NCBI RefSeq assembly: GCF_918797505.1
Contig: NC_092797.1
Coordinates: forward strand, 32,191,372-32,255,371
Origin: Bemisia tabaci
Taxonomy: Eukaryota > Arthropoda > Insecta > Hemiptera > Aleyrodidae
Reading direction: 5' to 3'
DNA length: 64,000 nt
Part shown: positions 38,449-50,300 of the stretch, piece after piece
Layout of the letters: the number at the start of each line of letters is the position of its first letter
Numbering within the stretch: the first letter of the stretch is position 1
Program-made: the position numbers and the translations under genes
The notes under the pieces: model-generated
Told to the model about the DNA's origin: nothing
Databases searched by the model: none
The model's input: only the letters and a program-made list of their open reading frames with translations

Positions 38449-39950
38449 TGCAGGTGGGCTTATTTTCACACCAAAATTATTGCAACAAAGCTAAGTAACT
38501 TTTTGTAGCTTGGTGTAAGCTAGAGGTCTTCGTTGCTACTTCTGATGAGGGCTGAAGGACAATTTGCACCTGTGGCCAGAGAATGACATTGCCAAAGAAC
38601 AGATCAGCATGGCCAGACCCTGCGTGGACATGATGAGAACACCACCACAATGGGCCCTGTCCAGAGCTAACAGGTCATTGTTGAAATCAGAAGTTCCAGT
38701 TCTCTGTCATATAGACATGTTCTTTATTTTACTCTGTCTCATTTAATTGAATGGACTATGACAAGAGTATCTTGCATATTACTTATGATGGGGTTTTAAA
38801 GCTGCAAAATTTCTTTATGTATAAATTTTAGCTATCAATAAATGCATTCCTTATAGTTTACATTTTGATGGGGAGGACCTATCAAATATAATCATGCTAG
38901 AGCCAAATTCTTGCTTCCAATCATTCATAGCTTACAGCACTGCTCTTCGAGAAATACTCATTATGAATATCAAACCTTGCTTGCGAAATAGAATGGCCTT
39001 AGGTTTCAAAAATTGTCACCAGCTCTTTCTTGCAATAAGGGCTTGAATGCAAAATTTTTGAGCAAACTTCAAGGCCTGATTGACGATCCTCAAATCATAA
39101 GGAGGAATTCATAACTTTAAAAAAAGACTAGATGTATTATTTACAGAACTGATACTTTTCAGACTTAATCAAGGTTAGATATGATCTGTACAAAACAAAG
39201 CGACTGGAAACAACTTCAACAATTACTAACAAAAGGACCTGAACAGTCATCATTGCCACAAAATTAATCACAATCAACTTCTTATGATCTTTAAAAAGAT
39301 CCTTGAACTTGAAGAGAGAATCACACAGCTAGCAGCAACAATGTTAAACAAGCAGGAAGCTCCAACGCATTCGCGTCGGAGAGCGGCTCTGGCGACAATA
39401 GTTGTAGTTAAGAATGAGGGCCTAGACACATTTTGTCACTGATGTACAACCCGACAACTGTCGATTCATGTTTTGTAACTTAGCAGATTTACGTAGCCGG
39501 TGTATAAATGTGTATTGGCCCTTGATATGCAGAATGCATGGCACTATCACTTGTTGTATACTTTTAATTTTGAAGGCTCTTTGGAGGTCCGCATCCTAAA
39601 AAATTTCTTCCACAGTATTTTTTTTAACTTGTCGTTGTGATTGGGCGCCAATTTCTTTCAATTGAGTGATCATCTTCTTTTTTTGTCAAATAACTAGTTT
39701 GTGCAACAATAAGACTGAAACTGACTGTAACTGAAATTTTGTCTTTTTAGATATTTGGTTATTTTGTATTTATTAGATTGTATATTTTCACAGCCCTGTG
39801 ATAAGAAACTTTGGAATGCATGGTTGATAAGTCGTTTAGCGAGGCTGCAAAAAATTTGCATTTTTATATCTGAAATTGTAGGTAATGGTTTTGAATATCG
39901 AATTGCGATATATTACACGGTTAAGATAGGACTATATGTCTTGTCGTAAG

Positions 39951-39989
39951 CGGCGACATAGAGTCGATGTCATTTCAATAATCGCCCCG
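39951..39989. repeat. Single arm related to the 133-bp palindrome
   Basis: GCGGCGACATAGAGTCGATG followed by TCATTTCAATAATCGCCCC matches the right arm of the element at 38316-38448 with a few differences, but no opposite arm is adjacent. Confidence 0.75.
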
Positions 39990-40007
39990 ATGGCCACGGT
40001 AGTTGTG

Positions 40008-40685
40008 TGCCGTCTGCCCACGTAGCAAATGGGAGGCGAAAATGGAAGTCATCAGTGCATCGGTGAGTGTTGAACGTGAAAATTGCGCGGGCCGCGCAAA
40101 TTTCGCGATCATCGATGTGTCGGGGCTGAGCATCCATCATTTTCTATCTTGTTTTGAAGCTATGTGAGTTGTGATAAAGTACATAATTTTTTTGTATTAT
40201 ATTACTGTATAAATAGTGTAAAATTTGTACAGAACTTTGTACAAAATAGTTTCTTGTAAAAAGTGTGGACTACTGCCACGTCGTTTCCATACAAACTCCC
40301 AATACGCCGCAAGTACCACAAATGCCCATGTTAACCAAATCACCTCATCATCCATTTTTTAAGGACACAATTTTTAATTCAAATCAACTTACTTTATCAA
40401 AACTCCAATCGTTTATCAAATAACATATATCGAGTCATTTTAACAAAATCAAAGACGGCATAATATCATTTATCACACAGCCAAAAACCTAACCTCGAAA
40501 CCACGATGTTTACAAACTCAAATTGGAGAACACTCATTGGTCCAATAATAAAAATTGATTTGCCGCCTTTTTTCTTTGCAAGCAAAACGTGTGAACATGT
40601 CTGAAAATGGGATCGGGCGTCAACACTCAACGATGCACTGATGACTTCCATTTTCGCCTCCCATTTGCTACGTGGGCAGACGGCA
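40008..40685. mobile_element. 678-bp non-autonomous TIR element
   Basis: The 65-bp terminus at 40009-40073 (TGCCGTCTGCCCACGTAGC start) is mirrored almost perfectly at 40620-40684. The interior has no open frame. A matching target duplication was not recognised, so the superfamily is open. Confidence 0.85.
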
Positions 40686-40750
40686 TTATACGTTTACGGT
40701 TTCCTTGGTAACCTTTGTTTGCTATCAGCTGATATCGAGTAATATGACTA

Positions 40751-40780
40751 GGAAGCTCCAACCCAGTGGTTGGAGCTTCC
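40751..40780. repeat. Perfect 13-bp-arm hairpin
   Basis: GGAAGCTCCAACC and GGTTGGAGCTTCC flank CAGT. The same GGAAGCTCCAAC occurs at about 39355, so the pair could also mark the ends of a 1.4-kb unit. Confidence 0.85.
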
Positions 40781-41156
40781 TTAACCGCGAAAACTTTAAA
40801 ATTCAAATTTTCAAATTTTGAACGTAAAGTACATTTTTTCCATCACGAGATTAAAGCACAGACAAGTTTTGAATTATTGACTGTATCACCATGATTCCAA
40901 AAATACACTACACAACATAGCATTGGCTAACAATAAAACAATATGCAATAAAATAAAGTCATGACAAGGAACATAGCCGAAAATGGCGCCGATTCCCATT
41001 AACCAACGCGCGGTCTCTCCAATGTAACATGGTCCAATGATACTCCCCAGCTGGGACCGTCCGGAATAGCAGCTCTAGTGCAAGCACCAGAGCCGCTAAA
41101 ATGTTTGTTGTTCTCAGCAGGTGAGGTACAAACTTATGAAATTTAACAAATTCAAA

Positions 41157-41345
41157 TTAGAGAGAAGTGAGATCAATATCTTGGGTTTCATCCTGTGGCA
41201 GCTGAAATAGCCCGTTTTCATCTGCATGGGGCAAAAGTCGACAGATTATGCTGGCTTCCACGCCAAGAATGTACTTGCAAGTATCCGGTTCAAGTAAGTA
41301 CAAAGAGACTTTTGAGGGTCCTCCCTGAATACATTTTAGTTTCAC
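41157..41345 (-). CDS. ERLEC1: ERLEC1 exon 11 (stop)
   Basis: 62 codons plus TAA at 41157-41159: [25 protein letters not shown] with Glu459 and Tyr465, and the family tail [10 protein letters not shown]. Acceptor GTGCAG. Confidence 0.96.
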   Translation of the reverse strand: MKLKCIQGGPSKVSLYLLEPDTCKYILGVEASIICRLLPHADENGLFQLPQDETQDIDLTSL

Positions 41346-44300
41346 CTGCACCAAAAAACATTGTTTCATTAATATTTATCTATAGATTAGCATGCACACT
41401 GAACACATTATTGAAACCATATAGTACAATAGAGTCGCAATGTTTTGGAGCACCGATGAAGTCACTTTTAGAGGCTGTTTTGTCCAGTACTCCTGAGACT
41501 AGTGTGCGGCGACTGGCGATGCCGTATGCGCAAGGTCCCAGCTTCGGTCTTCTCTCAGAAAATACAGGTATAAAATTTATTCCATAAAAACCAGGAGTGT
41601 AGTACATTTTTGAATTTGTTATGACTTCGGTGAACATAATTTGCCAAAATACACGTAAATAATGATCGATTTAAATGAATAAATCCCAAAAACCACTTGC
41701 AGCCCGCGATTCTTCCATGAGCCGCCATGTAAAAAATGCGGAACAGTTCCCAGATGGTTCCCACTTTTCGGCGAACAAGGGGCTCGGAATGGCCCGTTCA
41801 TGGATTGACTTCATTGGCACTCCAGTACATTGCGACTCTTTTGTACTCTATGATTGAAACTAGGAAAACTTATTACTTAAATCAAATTTTCATTTCAGAT
41901 ATAACATTACTCACTGTGTATTTGTCATTTGAGGAGGAAATACCCTATTCCAACAACCCTTAATGATAGACCTGCCCTGAACAACTCTGACTTGTGATAT
42001 GAGCCTTTGATAGGTAGTCTTGGGAGCAATATGAGTATGGTTAAAATATGCCCAATTGAACAGCTTTATACAGAATAAGCCTGACAGCATATCTTGTTGC
42101 CTAATTTCCTTTTGTAGTTTAATTTTTGAACAGGGAGCCAAACTACTTAGCACCTTTAAATATTCTGTCAACACATCCTAGATTATGAAAAATAAGCTCA
42201 CAAAGCTCCAGGTTTCAGTAGTGCTTTGTTTTCTGTTTAAAAATTAAAACGGTGAAGATAATTAGGCAACGTCTGTCATTGTTAGGCTTATTCCGACTAA
42301 ATCTATCTAGCTCCTTTTTTCCTACACTATTGAATATTAAGAAAAACGGTAAAAGGCATCTTAGTGGTAGAGCTTTCAGCTTCCTCAGGAGCAGCAAAAA
42401 ATTGTATTTAACCCACTTTCGGGGGAAGGGGTTAGTGTCTAAACCTCTTAAGACCTTCTAAATTAAATTTGCTCATACTGCAATCCTTAAGCTTTGAGTC
42501 TCATTCGACAAGGCTATATAAGAGTATAGAGTAACTAAAATTATAATTGTAGAATACTTTGAGTTATTTGACCCACTAAAACCCTAGAGAGATAGTTATT
42601 ACTGATTGTGAGCCCATCCTCCTTTCATCTAGATCTAGAATAATTTACCCTATAAAATCCAGGCTGGTGCATTATCCTTTATACAAATGAATGATCGGAA
42701 AATGGTTCGACTGTTTTGATAAATTTATTTTTTGGTTAATTAGACTATGGTTTGAAGCATATGAATATTGATGTTTTCTTGCGCATGTTTCTAGCTTGGC
42801 AAGAAAAACAGCATATGAACAGGGAACAGGGTAAAATTAGTCTAAAGGAGGCTGGTTCAGGTTAGGTTTGCTTCCTTGATCAAGCATCTTAATTAGTCTA
42901 TTCTTTTTCTTGTGGTCCCAACATTGGGACCACTTGAAAAAGAAGAGACAACTTATGGAGGCTGGGTTAAGGTTCGGAGTAATTCATAGCTACAACATTG
43001 CGACAAACTGAGCAGCTAAGAGATTCTGAACTTGAGTAGATGGAATGTTTCTCCTTTGCAATTTAGCAGATCAATTGTGCTTTCATTCAACATCTCCTTC
43101 CTTCAGTTCCATATGCATCGCCTACCTAACATGTGTTACCAATTCTAAACTATAGCAATTTTTTTTCTCTATTTCCCTTTATTTTGTCTTTATTTACAAC
43201 ATGAAAAGTAGATCGTTTCTGCTTCATGACATTCAAATGATTAATCGCTGAAGATTAAAAGAAGCATATCAAAACAAAGTGTGCAGAAATATGGATAAAA
43301 TGAAAAATAATAGAGGAGCATTGCAGGAAAAAAAAAAAAAAGTTCGAAATCAAATTCGTAATTATTCAGAACTGAGAGGAGAGGAAAATATGCATACCTC
43401 TACTTCTCTTGGTTGACCAGTTTTTTCACAAATGCTTCCTTGCGAATAAAAATGCGAGACATAAGTCCGAGAATCAATTGGCTTTGGTTTTTTATGAGGA
43501 TTTCTTTCAATCCAATCCAAATGGTCTTTCAAGTTCCAGGTGCCTAACCTAAACAGATGAAATGGAATAGTGGTTAAATATTTCTAAGAATTAAAAACAA
43601 CTGGCTCAGTATTATCTGCTGAGGAGGTTAGCCATTAAAAGAGCAAGGGCGCCGTTGCAGGTTATTGCAGGGCTGGGCAAAAAAGTGATGAGGTTTTTTT
43701 CTCCTTTTGCTTTGCTTCTCACCTTGGAAATGGCAGACGAGCTGTTTTTCAAGGTCCTACTCAAAAGGGCATGCCTCCCTTCAGATGGCACCCCTGTAAA
43801 GGAGCTGAGGGACTAATCTACTCAACTACTTGTTGAAAAGAATAAAAACTTAAGTTTCTTGTGAGTTTACAAGGAGGAACCCTCATTTGGCACTCCATGC
43901 AAATCTCTTCTGCGCATCCACCATGAAAAGTGAGTGACTATTCCAAAAGGTGTTGTTCGTTTAATAAGTCACTCAAAAGAAAGAAAAGAAAAGAAAAAAA
44001 TCCTGCACTTAATAAGAAGTCGAGTGATATAAGGAGTTCTAGAAGTAAAAAAAAGATACTTAATCAATAATTAAGTACGCGGAAAAGATAAATTGCTTTA
44101 TTAAATTACAGACTGGACTATCCCAATAAAATTAATTTTAAATTTTTTTAACTCAGCGAATCCTTCTATACAATTTACGCTGGAAGAGGAAATCAATGGT
44201 AGCCTTAATTTTCTTGACATGACTGTGATACGTGCGAACAACTCTCTAACATGTAAGTGGTATCAAAAAGGCATTTCATCTGGCCGTTGTATGAATTTTT

Positions 44301-47300
44301 TATCAGCGCAACCTTTCTTGTATAAGAAGGACGTAGTTAACAATTTAGCGCAGCGTATTTTTCGCCTCAGTGATGCAAAGTATCACAATGAGGTGATGGA
44401 GACTGGAAAACGTTTGTAAATCGAAAATTGCTACCCTCCATCTCTTATTGACCAAGAGTTTTACAAGGTTTTAACATCGAGTAAAAGGAAACAAACTGTG
44501 CCTCCCAAACAACGAAATCTGGATTTTGGGAAGTTAATTTCTTTGCCATATGTACTATTTTTATCTGAAGTATTAGCTGGGATTTTAAAATCTTATGGTT
44601 TCTCTGTGGTTGATAAGCAGTATAATAATTTAAATTTTCTTATGTCTAAATTAAAATCTAAGCTTAAGGATGAACAGGTACCTGAAGTAATCTACCATAT
44701 CAAGTGCCAGGACTGCGAAATTGGGTACATTGGTCAGACGAAGCGGGTACTTAAAAAGTGGCTAAATTCTCATCGATACAGTAAAAATGAAAAGACTGCA
44801 TTACATCGGCATGAAGAAAACTTAAATCATCGGTTTGACTTCGAAGGGGCTAAGATTATGGCCACTGAGAAGTACGATTTTTCGCGGTGTCTCTTGGAAA
44901 TGGTCCACATCTTCAAGATGAGGGACCAAGTTTGTAATGGCCGCGCTTACGTCGATAAGCTTGGCTTTGCCTATCATCAGTTCTTTTTACCAGAGAGCGC
45001 TGATTGATAGGTGGTGTAATCTTTGGAAGTGCCGACTTGGCTGAACTTTGTTTACCTGTTTTCAGTCTTGCCTTGCTGTTAAGCAGCGGCTCATTTATGT
45101 GTAAATTTTAACTTTTGTTTTTTGTTTTTTTTAGCGGTTGAAAAAGGGAATGTGAACCCCGAAACGCCCCATCCAAATTACTTTTATTTACAGTCCATAC
45201 CCTGTGTTTCTCTCATTTCATTTAAATTACAAGAATACAAGGTTTCATTTTCTTACCTGACAGTGGTTCTACTACCATCAACGGAGTCAATATGATATTG
45301 ATCTGCACGTTCCATGTAACAGAATTCAAACTTCCACCAACCAGAACCCTTAAGAAATAAAAAATTAGGCTTATCAAAACAAGGTTCAAAAAGAAATTTT
45401 GCAGATGAAAACACGAAGACAATTAAGATATGAATAATTACATACGTAAAGGAAATTAAAGGAAACAAGCAAGTTTCCTTTAACTGAGGCTACGCCAGCT
45501 TATTAACTTAACATAAAACTGAATTTTTAATTAAATCACGATGTGATCGTTTCCAACTCTTAAAATTATTTTTCTGGTAGGTTCATATATGCGGACTAAT
45601 ACGTAACAATGGCGGATGTGCAAAATTACCTTTTCGAAACACGTTCAAAAAACTGCTTTGGCACCAAGAAAATTTTGAGAAAATACTAGAGATGTGATCT
45701 TCAAGATCTGTACATGATGCCAGAGACAAACATATTAAATTTTTGTGTGACCAAAACAGTTTTTTAAGCGTGTTTTGAAAAGGTAATTTTTTGCATCCGC
45801 CATTGTTACACACAAGGCCTCATATACTGTCATTGATAACTTGGCCACTGACATAATTGATGACCACTAACTTTCACATAATTAACAGTCCTCTGATTTA
45901 GATCTTATGAAGCAAGAAAAAAGGTTCATCATGATTAGCTGATAGTGGTTACTGAGCAACCAAATCAACCACAACTCTATAAAAAAAATGTCCCAAAAAT
46001 GAGCAGAAGCTTTCTGCGCTGAGCGAAAAGAAAGTAAGTAGCATTAAAAAGAAAAAAAAGGAAGAAAGAAAACAACAGATTTCAATGAATTTTATATGAA
46101 GTAGATGTACAGAACTTTGCACCGCCTTGGGAAAAAATTCTTAGAGCAATTATTACGAGGAAACTAAAATCATGATATAAAAATAGATAGAAGTTGGTGA
46201 ATTTAAAGCACTTACACCCTGAAGGCAATTTATGCCATTTAAAAAGGCCACAAGGGGGTCCAAAGAAGGTCCAGTGACAATGGGTGTGAAACCAGACTCC
46301 ATAACAGGCTTGGAGAGTTTATTTCCTTCTGAGGTCGGCTGGCTTTGAATTTGTTGGGGTGTACTTTGTGGCATCGGTCTTATTTGAATTAACAAGGAGG
46401 GCTCATCATCCTGGGATGCATCAATACAAGAAAAACATATTAATCATTTAATTTATACAAAATAATGCATTCAAATGAAATGGCCTCTGTTCTAACTGAA
46501 ACTCATTCATGGCTTGCAGTTACAATTCATACATCGACAGAGAAACTCCCAAACCACGTACTTCATTTGCAGCATTCAATAATTTCTGCTCCTATTTTAT
46601 TATTATAAACAAGAAAAAATTAACAACAGTCCTTGAAGTTTTTTTTTCAATTGGCTTTACATAGAGAGGAAAAATTAGTGAAGTTTTTTAGAATTGACTT
46701 TGAGTAGCTTTTCATTTTAAAAAAGAGTATGACAGAAAGTCCACAACTCGCAAACCAAGATACGCTGTTTGAGAGTCTCACTGTCGATATTTTTGTCTTG
46801 AAAAGATAGAGGAGGCTTCCAGTGGTCGGATACTTAGGGTTTCTGCAATATCAACAATGAATTTTCAACAACTAAACATTTATTGAATGAAACATATTAA
46901 TTATAGCATAGAAACCAGGAAAAAGAAGCATCAGAGCAAGACGTGATTATACTCCTATCTTCGACATTTTCACGGAAGAGTGCAGATTTGAATTGGAGTT
47001 CAGATATCAAAAGTTGTACAACCAAAAGCTAACAAAGCTAACTACCATGTTTGTGCTTCCTCTCTAATACTGATCACTCCTTTTCTGACTTCACCTTTCT
47101 CCTTAAAAAAACTGGACAAGACCATACCACCCATTAAAGTGACTTAGTAAACCACATCATCCAGTAGTTGCTCTCAAGAAGCTTGAAAATTGATAAATCT
47201 TAAAAAGAAAACTACAGAATTTCTGTAAAATACACTAGAATTCACATAGTTTTAATCCATGGACAGCAAAATTAGATCCAACTCACAATTTTTTTTTTAA

Positions 47301-50300
47301 AAAAAAACAAAAAGGCAAAATTCACAAATGACGCACTTAAACATATACAAGCAGGGCATAATTTACGGAGGGAAGCACAAAGAAAAAGAACATAACAAAA
47401 GCATGGATGCATGAGTAAAAAAAAGTGGAAAAGGAAATGAGCCAAAGAAGCTAGCAGAGGAAGTTAGGATAAGAATTATTCGCCGTGGTACCCAAAAATA
47501 CTACAATTCATTTGATCGACCATCTCTTCAAATAGGGACCTTAAATCAAGTTTTGGTTTGCTTTTTCTTCCTGCCTGTTAGTTCTGTTGTAATAGGAAAA
47601 TAGCTAAGAGGGTTGCCTCAAAGGAAGGTATCTTTTTACTGTAACTACAAAACTGCTGGAAAAATTACAAACTGCAAAAAGTTTCTTCTTGGTCATACTT
47701 TCAGTGAAACCAATGCAATACCTGTCAGTCGTTGGCAACTTGCTCTTATGTGAAGATAATAAAGAGTAAAGTTATTTAAAAATATGTAGTTTCTGTTAGC
47801 AGATAGATTTTAAAGCTCCATCTGAGAAAACTTCTGGAGCTGGAGAATGCATTTTAAATGTACCCGGGGCAGAGTTAGGTTCTAAGCAAATTTTATGCGT
47901 TATTACACCCATAAATTTTAATTCTCGACCTCAAGCAGGAGCTTTATTTTATGTACATATCATATATACTGATTACTTTTTTTATTGTTAAAGTAAAGGA
48001 GAAGTTTACAGACCTGGCCACCTCCCTCGTTATCAAGCACGGAGACAACAGTATAAATCTTCTGAGAAGGCGTAAAATCATCATCCTGTTACAATTTTAA
48101 AATAAAACTTAAAAATTTGATAAAGATGTGTAGAATCTCAGGCTAGGTATTTAAAAAAAATTATAAAAAAAAGGGAAAAATCAAGGTACTAAAGAAAACA
48201 AACAGGTAACATACACAAAAGTTCAACATGCCTTAACTTTCCACTCCTACTTGCTAACATAACTAGCTATTACTTTACAATCACAGCTATTATGTGCAGA
48301 TGATCATCACTTTATGAGCAATAAAAAAGGTGGAAAATAAAGGTGAAAAATGCAGAAGCTGGTCGCTAATTCTTTTGTCATTGAGCTCATGTAAGAACAG
48401 AATGGAAAAATTAAAAACGGAGAATGCTCCCAATTACCTACATGAAATCTAAATCTGTGTGACAAAGAAGTTAAGACAAGTAAAAACTAAATATTATGGG
48501 CTCATGAAAGTTAGAAAACTTTTTCAATCATAGAATGTTCATTGTATGCTTCCTGGAATTTGGGCCGGTCTTGGACTTGACGCCTATACCCTGTTGAAGC
48601 CTCCGTTTCTGACTGGATCCAGACTTGAACCTTATTATCTATTTGCCTTTAGGCCCTCCACCGCATCCCTTTTTTCCCCCCAACGTGAGCCCCGGCTGGA
48701 CCAATCCAAATAGAGTCAAGAGTTAAGAACTCTTTTCAGGTAAGAACTCTGAAGTGCGGCATTAAAAACAACCATTTGTTCAGAATCTGAATAGATAATT
48801 AATGCTTTGAAAAATATTCAATCGCAAAATAAGAAAGATAAGAAATACCCCAAATGAAGTAAATCTTCGCAGTTTACGATAAAATTTTGTGAGTCAACAC
48901 ATTAACACCTAGGATTCTTCCAGTGGAGAAAAGTTTAAATTTCTAGCAACAAGGAAAAAGCATCAATCAAAAACTGTGCAAACTCGCTTGTATCCTGAAC
49001 GCAGTTATCGGCATTCAAGCATCTGTTGAGCGTTTGTCTTCTGAGCTGAAATTCATCTGAAGCCCAAACAGCCTGAGACCCAATGATCATTTTGTGAAGA
49101 AAATTTTGCTGCTGCAAAGTCATTCCTGTATCACTCTCAGCAAATTTTAGGTAAGATGCTAATTCTATTTTCGACCGGGAACTGCAGGATCTAGACAGAG
49201 TTCAGAGGAATTTCCTGGACCCGGGCCCGAAACGTATCATCAGTTTTTTCCCAAAACCCAAAAATAGACCCCAAAATTTTTGGGAAGGGTCCCAAAGCCT
49301 GTGCGCATCATCTCAAAAAATTTGAAGAGACTTATATCTTCATCATAATGAAATGATGAAAGAGCTGCACTAAACAAGTATATTTTGACATGAATTAAGT
49401 AACTCAGACTGCACAAAGACCTAAAAGACAAAAGACAAATAAGAGAAGACTGATACTCATCTTACCAGTAAATTTTTATGACGCAACATGAGACTCTCAG
49501 CTTCTAACTGCAGTAGCCGCAACGGCTTCTTCCCTGCAGGATCTTTAGGTATGCAGTCAATTGAATTTTCCCCCGTTTCTTTTGGCCTGAAAAAACGTTG
49601 TTAGAGAGAGCACTATAGTTACAGTTGATGTAGATGTAAAATAGTAAAAGAAAGAATACTGATTTTTTGATCTTATGTAGAAGTAGAATCTTGCTTGTTC
49701 ATCATGGAAGTCTTCTTACCCTTCTGATTTTGTAAATTTTGAGTTTACCACTTAAAATGATAAAAATGAGATTGAAATTATTCCCTTGAGACAGTAAAAC
49801 AAATGATAAGATAGAATATCTGAACTCTGTTGCATGATTGAAGGAAAGCTTTGATAAAAACAGCAATGCTACAATTCACCCGAATATTCTACCATAATGG
49901 GTTCACAAAATTTTGACTACAAAGCTGGTGGAAAATTCCAAAAATAAAAGAGGGCTTACTTGTAGTGTGGGTGAAGGCAAAGTAAAGAGGATATAATAAT
50001 GACTTCATAATGACAACTTGACACTTCCTTCAAAGAGTAAAAGTCATGTTTCCCATGGTTGTAACAGACATACAAAACGCTGGTATGCCTTGGCCGGCCA
50101 GTCAAATCACACATAGTTCCATCGGTCATGTTCATTTCTAAGTAAGGTAAATTTATTCCTTCAATTTTTTTAAAACGAGATGGAGGAATATCTTTCTTTG
50201 AATCCAATTCCATTCCTGAAAGTAGAAAGGTCATTTAGAAAACTTACAAGGATAATAAAGGAAAAAAATTAAGCATAGCAGCGAGTAAGTACATCTGTTT

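Noticed and set aside
41555..41801. Overlapping minus-strand open stretches in ERLEC1 intron 10
   Set aside because: They lie inside the hAT-like element and encode nothing recognisable as a transposase.
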